From Muribaculaceae bacterium (GTDB taxonomy: Bacteria > Bacteroidota > Bacteroidia > Bacteroidales > Muribaculaceae), in the NCBI GenBank assembly GCA_022509065.1, contig JAFLTY010000012.1, positions 1 to 56,963 on the forward strand: a stretch of DNA of 56,963 nucleotides, written 5' to 3'. Each line of letters starts with the position of its first letter. Positions within the stretch are counted from its first letter, which is position 1. A program made the position numbers and the translations under genes. Positions 42,143 through 50,822 of the stretch are shown piece after piece. Under the pieces are notes generated by a model. It worked only from the letters and a program-made list of their open reading frames with translations, was not told the origin of the DNA and did no database searches.

Positions 42143-45100
42143 TTGTTATTCGAATCGAGTTTGTTAAGCAACGTTTTGACGGCTACGTCGAGCTGTTCGT
42201 CAACTCCGTTAATTATCTGCCCAGGATTGTTGTATACCACAACATCAGGATTGAGTTGCTGATTTTCAAGTGGTTTTCCGGATCGGTCGAGAGAAGTGAC
42301 CTCTGGTATACCAAAAATAATACTGGGATCAATCTGATTCTCCCACCACACGGCGGTCATCGTTCCGGGTACTGGGGCGCCTACAACTTCGCCTATGCCT
42401 AAGGTCTGATAGACGTATGGCGATCCGTGGGCGTCACTGTAGTTTGATTCGTTGACTAACATTACCGAGGGCTTTGTCCATTGATTGAAAGGATCCGAAC
42501 CGATATATCGACCGCGAGGTGCATAGCGAACGTATTCCTTACCGCTCAGTAAGACAGCCAAATCGTTATGCAACCAACCTCCTCCGTTATAACGTGTATC
42601 TACAATTACAGCTTCACAGTTACGGTATTTGCCGAGCAGTTCGCTGTAAACTTCACGGAAGGAAGGCGAGTCCATTCCTTCTACATGAACGTAACCTATG
42701 CGGCCCTCTGAAAGACTGTCAACCACCTGCGCGTTGCGTTCTATCCAACGATGATAAAGCTGGTCGGTAAGTTCGCCTTGACTTATAGGTTTAACGGTTA
42801 TCTCATCGTTAGTGCCATTGCTTCGGGCAACGGTTAAGCGTAACGGTTTGCCTGTTCTGTCTTCCAACAGGAAATTCACATCGGTGTCCGGTTTTATCTC
42901 AACGTCGTCGATGGCTGTAATTATATCACCGGCTTTAACGGACGCTGCTTTGGTGGCAAGCGGGCCGCGTGGCAACACTTCGGCGATTTTGAGTCCGTCG
43001 CCTTCATAGTCATAGTCAAAGAAGGCGCCCAGATTGGCGGTAGACATGTTGGCGCCCGGAGCATAATAACGGCCTCCGGTATGTGATGCGTTCAGTTCGC
43101 CCAATATCTCACTGAGCAAGTCGGCGAAATCGTAGTTATTTGTGATATATGGCAAGAAGCGTCGGTAGTTTTCGCCATACATATCCCAGTCAACACCATG
43201 TAAGTCTGCATCGTAAAACTTGTCGCGAACCTGTGAGAGCATGTGTTCATAAATGTATCTGCGTTCTGCCGCCGGGTGGTGGTCATAGCGCGCCTCAAAC
43301 TCTACCATGTCTTCTTTGCCGTCCGGCAATTGCACTTTTTTAATGGCTCCCATAGTCAACACGTAGAGATTTTCTTCTTTCGAATCGGTGACGAAACCGC
43401 CTCTCACACCGCGAACCAGCACTTTGGTTGTTCCTTTCTTCAGGTCACGCTCCAAAAGATTGCTGCCGCCTTCGGTCGCCGATGCGATATAATATAATTT
43501 GTCTCCGTCTTTACTTAGAATGTAATCTCCAAGGTTCGATGAAGCTGACGTCAGTCTTTTGACGCGATATTTTCGATTTGCCAAGTCAAAATCGAGTGTG
43601 GCCGGTGCATCTTCTTCGGTCGTCTCTTCTTTCTTCTTGGATTTCTTTTTGTCTTTTTTATCATCGTCGTCGTCACCTTTGCTTTCGTCCTTTTTCTCTT
43701 TTGCCTCTTTGGCGAGTTCGGCTTCCTCGGCTGTCTGGCGGAAATCGTCCCAGGCCTCTCCGTCAAGGAACATCACCATAACGTCGCCTTGTTCTCCCCA
43801 GCTTCCGTGGCTCCTCATGCCGTATTTTGTCGTGGCATAGGTTACGGCCTTCCCGTCAAGTGCCCAACGTGGATTGTAGTTGGTGTAGCCGCTTTCTGTC
43901 AAGTCAACTACTTCGGTGCCGTCCGCTTTGACAAGGGCTATGTCTTGGTTATTCCATCCTCCAACTCCAATATAAGAGGTTAACAACCAATTATTGTCGG
44001 GGCTCCATGTGAACTCTATATCTCCGTCCGAATAGCTGTAGTTGTATTTGCCTTCCAACGCTGTGTTTACGGTTTTGTCCGCCACATCGATTATGCGTAT
44101 CTCGTTTCTGTCTTCAAGAAAAGCCACTTTCTTTCCGTCAGGCGAGAAAACAGGTTGTTGAGCTGCTTTGCCATCAGCCGGCGCGTATAACAGGGTCTCT
44201 GTAATTCGACTTGAGTAGGGGAAAGTCTTCTCGTCCTCATTATCTATCGTGGCCAAATAAAGCTTCCATTGTCCATCGCGGTCGCTGTCGTAGACGAGCG
44301 AACGTCCATCTTTGCCGAAAGATATGCATCTTTCCTGATAAGGTGTGTTGGTAATGCGTTTTGTGGTCTTGTATTTTGTCGATGTCACATACACATCGCC
44401 GCGCAGAACAAAGGCCATCTGGTCTCCGTCAGGCGAGACTGCTATATTGGTGGCTCCCGATGTGCGTACGCTTTTATCCCAATCCGAGGTGTAGTCATCC
44501 TTGATTATTTCTATGTCCACTTTGACAGGTTGTTTGCCGGGTTGCAGAGTGTATATCTCGCCGTTCCACGCAAAAGCCAAGAGGTCATTGTCGGACGTAG
44601 ACAGGTTGCGGACAGGATGGTTGTTAAATGTGGTAAGCTGTTTCTTGTTGTTGCCGTCTGCGGACATCGACCAGACGTTTAGCGTGCCGTCTTGTTCGCT
44701 CAGGAAAACAATTGTCTCTCCATCGGCAGTCCATACCGGATTTAGATCATGTCCGTTGAAATCAGTGAGCTTGGTGAAATTGTCGCCGTCAATGACCCAG
44801 ATGTCCGACGTACCCGATGAACGTTCGTGTTTACGGAATTCGTTTTCAAAACCTTTTTTATCGTGGTAAACTACCTTTCCGTCTTTGGATATATCTACAG
44901 CAGGCATAAAAATCGATTTAAACATGCGTGGTCGCTTGCCGTTCGTACTCACTGTATAGGTCTGGGGCTGAAATTGACCTTGCGACGCTTTCATGTCTGG
45001 TTGTATCGTGGCGGTAAATATCACTGTACTATCATTAAGCCAACCACGGGGTGTTTCGTTTACTGAATTGGTTGTCAGTCTTTTTGCACTCCCTCCTTTT

Positions 45101-45390
45101 GCGGGAATGACAAAAACATCAAGCGAACCTTCTCTGTCACTGGCAAAAGCGATTCGTGTGCCGTCGGGACTCCAATAAGGAAACGCGTCGTATGCTTCGT
45201 TAGTGGTTAGCTGATTGGCGCGCCCACCGGCGACCGGAACTGTAAATATATCACCCTGATAACTGAATGCAATATTCTTGCCGTCAGGCGATATGGCAGG
45301 ATGTCTTAGCCATAGCGGGGCGTTCTCTTGCGCTGCTATGCCAAGGCTGCCGCATAACAGAATTGTCAGTAAAACGTTTCTATGCTTCAT
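42139..45390 (-). CDS. Tricorn-like S41 family periplasmic protease
   Basis: A 1083-residue exported protein (signal peptide MKHRNVLLTILLCGSLGIAAQ). Residues 25-550 are PD40/WD40-like beta-propeller repeats of the form AISPDGKNIAFSYQGDIFTVP. A highly charged segment at about 553-593 has runs of Asp, Glu and Lys. A PDZ domain (about 790-860, GDIITAIDDVEIKPDTDVNFLL) and an S41 protease domain follow, with VDTRYNGGGWLHNDLAVLL and the catalytic serine region NESNYSDAHGSPYVY (about 978-992). This is the architecture of tricorn protease homologues, which trim peptides. It lies 30 bases after the SpoU gene and overlaps the adenosyltransferase gene. Confidence 0.93.
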   Translation of the reverse strand: MKHRNVLLTILLCGSLGIAAQENAPLWLRHPAISPDGKNIAFSYQGDIFTVPVAGGRANQLTTNEAYDAFPYWSPDGTRIAFASDREGSLDVFVIPAKGGSAKRLTTNSVNETPRGWLNDSTVIFTATIQPDMKASQGQFQPQTYTVSTNGKRPRMFKSIFMPAVDISKDGKVVYHDKKGFENEFRKHERSSGTSDIWVIDGDNFTKLTDFNGHDLNPVWTADGETIVFLSEQDGTLNVWSMSADGNNKKQLTTFNNHPVRNLSTSDNDLLAFAWNGEIYTLQPGKQPVKVDIEIIKDDYTSDWDKSVRTSGATNIAVSPDGDQMAFVLRGDVYVTSTKYKTTKRITNTPYQERCISFGKDGRSLVYDSDRDGQWKLYLATIDNEDEKTFPYSSRITETLLYAPADGKAAQQPVFSPDGKKVAFLEDRNEIRIIDVADKTVNTALEGKYNYSYSDGDIEFTWSPDNNWLLTSYIGVGGWNNQDIALVKADGTEVVDLTESGYTNYNPRWALDGKAVTYATTKYGMRSHGSWGEQGDVMVMFLDGEAWDDFRQTAEEAELAKEAKEKKDESKGDDDDDKKDKKKSKKKEETTEEDAPATLDFDLANRKYRVKRLTSASSNLGDYILSKDGDKLYYIASATEGGSNLLERDLKKGTTKVLVRGVRGGFVTDSKEENLYVLTMGAIKKVQLPDGKEDMVEFEARYDHHPAAERRYIYEHMLSQVRDKFYDADLHGVDWDMYGENYRRFLPYITNNYDFADLLSEILGELNASHTGGRYYAPGANMSTANLGAFFDYDYEGDGLKIAEVLPRGPLATKAASVKAGDIITAIDDVEIKPDTDVNFLLEDRTGKPLRLTVARSNGTNDEITVKPISQGELTDQLYHRWIERNAQVVDSLSEGRIGYVHVEGMDSPSFREVYSELLGKYRNCEAVIVDTRYNGGGWLHNDLAVLLSGKEYVRYAPRGRYIGSDPFNQWTKPSVMLVNESNYSDAHGSPYVYQTLGIGEVVGAPVPGTMTAVWWENQIDPSIIFGIPEVTSLDRSGKPLENQQLNPDVVVYNNPGQIINGVDEQLDVAVKTLLNKLDSNNK

Positions 45391-45420
45391 ATTTTTGATT
45401 GTTGATTTTGTGATACTTAG

Positions 45421-46245
45421 TTATTGTCTTTTTCTTAGCTGCCAGAAAGTGACAGCGGCCGCCGAGGCTACATTAAGCGAATCTATATTGTGATGCATCG
45501 GGATTATTACCGAATAGTCGGCTTGATGAATCACATTGTCGCTCAGACCGTCGCCTTCTGTCCCTAATATAATGGCTATCTGAGGTATATCCTTTAATTC
45601 TTCGCTGTCAAGCGGGATGGAGGTTGGTTTAAGAGCCATGGCCAATGTCTTATATCCGAACTTATTCAGTTCGTCGAAAGGAGAGTCTATCCACGTCCAG
45701 GGGATGCGGAAGACAGCGCCCATTGATACGCGTATTGAACGTCTATTCAGGGGATCGCATGATGTTCTCGATAACAATATACCGTCAATGCCCAAAGCCG
45801 CCGCCGCGCGGAATATCGAGCCTGTGTTTGTCGACTCGCAAACCCCATCGAGTACTGCGATACGGTGTTTGCCGCCAACAACGTCTGATACCGTGGGCAA
45901 TGGACGTCTCTCCATGGCACATAACACACCGCGTGTTAATGTGTAACCGGTAAGCATCGCCAATATATCCCGTGACCCGGTATATATTGGAGTGTCATAG
46001 CCAATCTCTTCGATAATGTCTTTGCAGTCGCCGTAAATATGTCGTGCTTCGCAAAGTAGCGACAGAGGCATGTAACCTGCCTCCAAGGCAACGCGGATCA
46101 CTTTGGGGCTTTCCGCAATAAATATGCCCGTCTGACTCGCGGTGTGATGTCTAAGATTACCATCACGCAACTGCGCATAAACAGAGACTCGTTCATCGGA
46201 CAATGAAGCAATCTCTATTATGTTGTGTGTCGCGGATGGTTTCAT
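45421..46245 (-). CDS. SpoU/TrmH-family RNA 2'-O-methyltransferase, second copy in the window
   Basis: A 274-residue SPOUT methyltransferase. The N-terminal domain (GIFIAESPKVIRVALEAGYMP) is typical of substrate-binding regions. SPOUT motifs are CESTNTGSIFRAAAALGIDGILLS, IILGTEGDGLS and IPMHHNIDSLNVASAAAVTFW. It is unlike the copy at 32976-33782 in sequence and spacing, so the two probably modify different RNAs. A full promoter lies directly in front, with its -7 box ending five bases from the ATG; the mRNA is predicted to be leaderless. The tricorn-like protease and the adenosyltransferase follow in the same direction. Confidence 0.9.
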   Translation of the reverse strand: MKPSATHNIIEIASLSDERVSVYAQLRDGNLRHHTASQTGIFIAESPKVIRVALEAGYMPLSLLCEARHIYGDCKDIIEEIGYDTPIYTGSRDILAMLTGYTLTRGVLCAMERRPLPTVSDVVGGKHRIAVLDGVCESTNTGSIFRAAAALGIDGILLSRTSCDPLNRRSIRVSMGAVFRIPWTWIDSPFDELNKFGYKTLAMALKPTSIPLDSEELKDIPQIAIILGTEGDGLSDNVIHQADYSVIIPMHHNIDSLNVASAAAVTFWQLRKRQ

Positions 46246-46249
46246 ACCG

Positions 46250-46280
46250 CAAAGTTAAGAAAAAAAGGGCTTCCACAAAA
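46250..46280 (-). promoter_or_regulatory. Promoter of the SpoU-S41-adenosyltransferase operon
   Basis: On the minus strand TTTTG (46280-46276), about 18 bases, then TAACTTTG (46257-46250). The ATG at 46245 follows after four bases, so the transcript likely begins at the start codon. Confidence 0.6.
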
Positions 46281-46351
46281 CCCTCCCATAACCAAATTAT
46301 CAAATTATACGTTTGCCAGCCGCTTGTTTTAACTGACTCTTTAATGGTATT

Positions 46352-46383
46352 TTTGGGATTAACTAAAAAATTGCATAAATTTG
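46352..46383 (+). promoter_or_regulatory. Promoter of the GH115 gene
   Basis: TTTG (46352-46355), 20 bases, then TAAATTTG (46376-46383): a full match to the Bacteroidetes consensus. Transcription should start near 46390, leaving a leader of about 175 bases before the ATG at 46565. Confidence 0.7.
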
Positions 46384-46564
46384 TGAGTTTAATTGTAATT
46401 TGTAAGTAAAAATCCAGTATAATTTTTAATTCAGAACTGATAGCCAAATCTGTATCCGTACCATTATCAGAGCTGTGTTGTTAAGAATAAGGATTTAAAA
46501 AGTACATTTCACATCAGATAAAAAATAAAAACAATTTCTCAATATCATACTTAAAACCAATCAA

Positions 46565-49500
46565 ATGAGCCGATATTTTTCAGCGACATTCTTATGTCTG
46601 TTCGTTACGTTTCTGTTTGGTGTAGATGCTTTTGCAGTAAAGCCTCTCAAAGTCACATACCAAAAAGAAAAAAATGACTTTACTTTAGTTGGAAACGATG
46701 GCAAGCAAGCTGTATTCATTGTCGATGCTAACGATGCACCGGTTGTGACAACTGCAGTCGAGGCCGTTATAGGAGATATTGAGGCCATCACAGGGCGTGT
46801 TCTTGGGTTACAATCCACTCTTGACAAAGTTGAGTTGCCTATAATAGTCGGAACATTGGGTCAATCTGAATTAGTTGATAGGCTTGTCGATAAAAGAAAG
46901 ATTGCTGTTGATGGAGTAGCCGACAAATGGGAGGCTTACGGACTGGCTGTTGTCGAAAAACCATTGAAGGGTGTCAACCGTGCCCTGGTCATTTATGGAT
47001 CGACACCACGCGGAACAGCATACGGTGTCTTCGAGCTTTCGCGTCTAATGGGAGTTTCGCCGTGGATTTGGTGGGCTGATGTGACTCCAGAAAAACAAGA
47101 CGCCCTCTATGTTTCTCCGGGTAGCTTGACAGTTGGCGAGCCTTCGGTTAAATGGAGGGGTATATTCATCAACGATGAGGATTTCGGTCTTATGCCTTGG
47201 GCTGCGAAAGGAATAGATGCCCAGTATAACAATATAGGCCCAAACACTTATGCCAAAGTGATGGAGTTGTTGCTTAGGCTGAGAGCCAATGTTTTGTGGC
47301 CTGCCATGCACATGTGCTCACAAGCTTTTTGGGATAACAAAGATAATCTTCCCGTAGCAAAGAAATATGACATAGCGCTCGGTTCAAGTCATTGCGAGCA
47401 GATGCTCAGAGACAATGAATGGGAGTGGCGACACTATGAAAATAATTACGGCACTAATGAAAACTGGAACTATGTGACTAATAAGGAGAAAATACAGAAA
47501 TATTGGGAGGAGCGCGTCGAGGAAAGTAAAGGCTTTTCTGCCATGTACACCTTGGGTATGCGCGGTGTACATGACTGGGGCATAAGCGGTTATCCTACAA
47601 CCGAAGATAAGGTAAGGGGACTGACAGAGATTATTGATTTTCAGCGTTCGCTTATAGCAAAACATTTGGGTGATCCTACAGGTGTTCCTCAAATATTTAT
47701 TCCTTACAAAGAAGTCCTCGAGGCTTATAATGCAGGTTTACAGATTCCCGAAGACGTTATCATTACATGGGTCGACGACAACCATGGTTATGTGCGTCAG
47801 TTGCCGTCAGCCGAAGAACAAAAGCGGTCCGGTGGGCACGGAATGTATTATCACTTGTCTTATTGGGGAACTCCCGCCGACTATCTTTGGTTGGCGTCCT
47901 CATCGCCCTCGCTCATCAGCTACGAACTTGTCAAGAGCTACGATAATGGCGTCAAAGACCTATGGGTCATCAATGTGGGTGATATCAAACCTGCGGAGGA
48001 AGAGCTCGAATTCTGTATGGATCTTGCTTGGGATGTCGATGCATGGCAACCTGAGAAGGCCTATGAATACAATCGTTATTGGGCTGCTAAAACCTTCGGT
48101 GAAGAATTGGCAGATGCAATAGCCGATATAAAGATGGACTATTATCGGTTGGCAGCCGGAGGTAAACCCGAGCATGTTTTCGGTATAAAATATAACAACA
48201 CTGAAAAAGACCGACGCATTGCTGAATATAAAAATCTTGCTGACAAGGTTGATGCCGTTTCGACATCCGTACCGGCTCGATTGAAAGATGCCTTCTTCGA
48301 AATTATAGAATATCCTGTAAAGGGGGCTTACCTTATGAATGCAAAGACATTACGAGCTTCACAAAGTCTCGAACTCGCAGCCGCCGGTCACCGGGAAGAT
48401 GCGTTGAAATATGCCGAAGAGTCACAAAACGCTTTTAACGGAATTGTGGCATTGACCGATAAGTATAACAAGCAAACAGCCGGAGGCAAATGGGATGGTA
48501 TAATGAGCTATAAGCCACGCGATTTGGCTCATTTCGGTATGCCGCAAACAGCTACGCCTGACGGAGTGGCTCAATTTACCATTGAACAGCATGAACCACG
48601 TTTTGCAATAGTTCAAGCCAATGATTTTATTACTCACCGAGGTGATTTTAAGGAGATAAAAAATCTTGGAGTGTCAGGCACAAGTATGACTGTATGGCCT
48701 TTGAACATGAAATCGTATGGCATAAATGAGATAGGTGATGCGCCTTATATCGAATATACCGTGCCGGTGAAGCGCGGTCTTAACAAAATATCTGCCCATT
48801 TCTTGCCCACTTTCCCCATACATAGCGGCGACGCTTACAACGTCGCACTTAGTATAAATGATAAGTCTCCCGAGGTTTCTTCGCTTGTCACTTGGGCTAT
48901 GGAAGGTAAATGGCATACCACTGTAATGCAAGGGTTTAACGACGCTACCTTAAAACACATGGCCGACGAAGACGGGACTGTGAAATTGCGTGTATCCTTG
49001 CTCGATCCGGGGTTAGTGCTTAGTCGCATATTCGTCGAATATGACGATGATAACGGATTGCTGACATCACAACTACTCGTAAATCCCGATTTCGAATATG
49101 ATGCTAACGGAAAGTATAACATAACGGGAGAGACAAGTCGTGGAATACCCTCAGGATGGACATCGAAAGGAGATCTTAACGGAAATTCGTATGGTATCAA
49201 CAACGACGGGACGAACTTCAAAGGAAATAATCTTTGTTGGATAAATTCTTCGCCAATGCCGGCCGATTACGAACTTTCACAAACGATATCTCCCGACAAA
49301 CTTGACGAAGGTTACTATTTGGTGCGTTGTATGCTGTGGGTTGAAGACGGCGCTAAATCCGACTGTCGTCTCTTCGCCAATAATTATGTCCAGTACTTTG
49401 GCAAGGAAGAGGAGTACAAGAATATAATCAACCCCGGCGAGGTCAGATCTTTCGCTGGTCACGAAGGTGGTCGGACTGATAACTTCACTTTGCGTGAAAT

Positions 49501-49666
49501 GGCAGTCGTTGCGCATGTCGACGAGGGAGAACCGTTGACAGTCGGCATCCGCAGTAGTAATAAAAGACAGGATGGGACACCGGCAGACAACAACAGTGGT
49601 TGGTTCAAGGTGGATAACTTCCGCATCGACCGTCTCGAAACCATCCCCACGGGACAATCCAATTGA
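46565..49666 (+). CDS. Exported GH115-family alpha-glucuronidase
   Basis: A 1033-residue protein with signal peptide MSRYFSATFLCLFVTFLFG (cleavage near DAFA). Family GH115 removes 4-O-methyl-glucuronic acid from xylan side chains, including internal ones. Recognised blocks are GTPRGTAYGVFELSRLMGVS (read as TPRGTAYGVFELSRLMG), SPWIWWADVTPEK, WRGIFINDEDFGLMPWA, ANVLWPAMHM and MRGVHDWGISG. The C-terminal 350 residues form the usual beta-sandwich regions, the last containing a carbohydrate-binding-like fold (LLVNPDFEYDANGKYNITGE). Length fits the family. It has its own promoter. No SusC/SusD pair is next to it, so any polysaccharide utilisation locus is rudimentary here. Confidence 0.92.
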   Translation: MSRYFSATFLCLFVTFLFGVDAFAVKPLKVTYQKEKNDFTLVGNDGKQAVFIVDANDAPVVTTAVEAVIGDIEAITGRVLGLQSTLDKVELPIIVGTLGQSELVDRLVDKRKIAVDGVADKWEAYGLAVVEKPLKGVNRALVIYGSTPRGTAYGVFELSRLMGVSPWIWWADVTPEKQDALYVSPGSLTVGEPSVKWRGIFINDEDFGLMPWAAKGIDAQYNNIGPNTYAKVMELLLRLRANVLWPAMHMCSQAFWDNKDNLPVAKKYDIALGSSHCEQMLRDNEWEWRHYENNYGTNENWNYVTNKEKIQKYWEERVEESKGFSAMYTLGMRGVHDWGISGYPTTEDKVRGLTEIIDFQRSLIAKHLGDPTGVPQIFIPYKEVLEAYNAGLQIPEDVIITWVDDNHGYVRQLPSAEEQKRSGGHGMYYHLSYWGTPADYLWLASSSPSLISYELVKSYDNGVKDLWVINVGDIKPAEEELEFCMDLAWDVDAWQPEKAYEYNRYWAAKTFGEELADAIADIKMDYYRLAAGGKPEHVFGIKYNNTEKDRRIAEYKNLADKVDAVSTSVPARLKDAFFEIIEYPVKGAYLMNAKTLRASQSLELAAAGHREDALKYAEESQNAFNGIVALTDKYNKQTAGGKWDGIMSYKPRDLAHFGMPQTATPDGVAQFTIEQHEPRFAIVQANDFITHRGDFKEIKNLGVSGTSMTVWPLNMKSYGINEIGDAPYIEYTVPVKRGLNKISAHFLPTFPIHSGDAYNVALSINDKSPEVSSLVTWAMEGKWHTTVMQGFNDATLKHMADEDGTVKLRVSLLDPGLVLSRIFVEYDDDNGLLTSQLLVNPDFEYDANGKYNITGETSRGIPSGWTSKGDLNGNSYGINNDGTNFKGNNLCWINSSPMPADYELSQTISPDKLDEGYYLVRCMLWVEDGAKSDCRLFANNYVQYFGKEEEYKNIINPGEVRSFAGHEGGRTDNFTLREMAVVAHVDEGEPLTVGIRSSNKRQDGTPADNNSGWFKVDNFRIDRLETIPTGQSN

Positions 49667-49688
49667 TTTTGCCGTGTTATCTTCGGGG

Positions 49689-49775
49689 CACTCAAGATGA
49701 TTTTACCGAGTTAGCCTCTTGACACTCAAGATAATTTTACCGAGTTAGCCGCGGACACTCCTGATGATTTAACAT
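49689..49775. repeat. Tandem repeat of 33-34 bases, about 2.5 copies, between convergent genes
   Basis: The unit begins cactcaagatgattttaccg and continues agttagcc. Copies start at 49689, 49723 and 49756; the first two are nearly identical and the third is degenerate and truncated. It lies in the 132-base gap between the GH115 stop and the AraC-type gene stop. It is not an obvious terminator. Confidence 0.85.
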
Positions 49776-49798
49776 GGAGGGTACAGCAACAACTTTTG

Positions 49799-50752
49799 TT
49801 ATTTGTCGAAGGATTTTATATAGGCGCTTGGCGACATGCCGGTGAAGCGTTTGAAATATTTTCCGAAAGCACTTTGACTGGGAAAATTCAGATCGTAAGC
49901 AATCTGCTGAACCGTTTTGTCTGAATATCTCAACATGTTCTTGGCATGCTGGACAGTAACACGCGAAAGCCATCTGGCAGCTGTCTGTCCGGTTATCTGC
50001 TTGGTTACCATTGAAAGGTATTTAGGCGTGATGCACAGTTCACGGGCATAGAACTCAATGTTGCGGTGCTTGTTGTAATGTACGTGCACCAACTGGATAA
50101 AATGGTAGACGTAATTCTGAATACGTGTCGTTGCCTCGGGATCACTGTCTACTCTCTCGAAAGAATAATCGTCTGTGTGTGTGTTGAGAGCCAGCCCAAG
50201 AGTCTCGTAGGTCATTGCCGAAATCAGCATCCGGGCAATTCGTGTTCGAAAAATATAATCAGTTGGCTTAGAGGCGTTTTGCTGCAGTAAATCGAAATAT
50301 TTTCTTATAAGCTCGTTACCGTTTTTTGACATTCGCATAACGTTGCGAGGACGAGATACGAGTGCCTTGATCTCAAGAGAATTGAGGTCTATATTCAATG
50401 AGTTCAAAAAGTCTGTTGAGATGAAAAGCAGAGTGAAATCTATCGGAGCTTGCAGGTTGGCAAAAGATATCAGCGTTCCCGGCCGCACAATGACTATGTC
50501 ATTGGCGCATAAGGCGTATGTGTCCGTGTTAGCGTTAAGTTCGATCTGTCCGCCAGCATTGGAGAGTACAAGCAAGCCGTCAAGGCGGAAAGGGGTGTCG
50601 ACCTGCGATAGGGGATGCGTGTAGCCCGGATGAGCGTTACTCTCGGTCGGTACCTCAATGCGTGTAAGAAGGTACATGCCGCTTAGAAGGGCAAATTGAG
50701 ACGAGAATGGCTCAATATGAGCGAGATTCTGTAGGTTGAGTATTTTGTCCAT
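49799..50752 (-). CDS. AraC-family transcriptional regulator
   Basis: A 317-residue protein. The N-terminal half (about 20-160) is a cupin-like sensing domain (LDGLLVLSNAGGQIELNA, NDIVIVRPGTLISF). The C-terminal AraC/XylS double HTH at about 215-315 includes NIEFYARELCITPKYLSMVTKQ and QQIAYDLNFPSQSAFGKYFKRFTG, closing with SPSAYIK. Such regulators respond to a small molecule. Location between GH115 and GH89 suggests control of carbohydrate genes, but this is inference. I start at the ATG at 50752; ten more codons upstream begin with TTG. It is convergent with GH115 and 70 bases downstream of the GH89 stop. Confidence 0.9.
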   Translation of the reverse strand: MDKILNLQNLAHIEPFSSQFALLSGMYLLTRIEVPTESNAHPGYTHPLSQVDTPFRLDGLLVLSNAGGQIELNANTDTYALCANDIVIVRPGTLISFANLQAPIDFTLLFISTDFLNSLNIDLNSLEIKALVSRPRNVMRMSKNGNELIRKYFDLLQQNASKPTDYIFRTRIARMLISAMTYETLGLALNTHTDDYSFERVDSDPEATTRIQNYVYHFIQLVHVHYNKHRNIEFYARELCITPKYLSMVTKQITGQTAARWLSRVTVQHAKNMLRYSDKTVQQIAYDLNFPSQSAFGKYFKRFTGMSPSAYIKSFDK

Positions 50753-50822
50753 AGAGAAAAATCTTAAGAGCCGGTTCGACAATTCGTCGTTTCACAGTGT
50801 CGTGAGCTGCAATAACCTCCGG

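Larger units (their letters stand above)
46246..46564. other. Divergent intergenic region between the SpoU gene and the GH115 gene
   Basis: A gap of 319 bases with no gene. It holds the minus-strand promoter at 46280-46250 and the plus-strand promoter at 46352-46383. The remaining 180 bases are the AT-rich leader of the GH115 mRNA, unusually long for this window; I see no known riboswitch in it. Confidence 0.5.

Noticed and set aside
42120-42160. Cobalamin riboswitch in front of the adenosyltransferase gene
   Set aside because: The start codon overlaps the protease stop, so there is no leader, and no B12-box sequence is seen nearby.
43551-43840. Charged or serine-rich open frames on both strands
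   Set aside because: They are shadows of the low-complexity Asp/Glu/Lys segment of the tricorn-like protease.
49689-49775. CRISPR remnant between GH115 and the AraC gene
   Set aside because: Copies abut one another without spacers and the unit decays; it is a plain tandem repeat.
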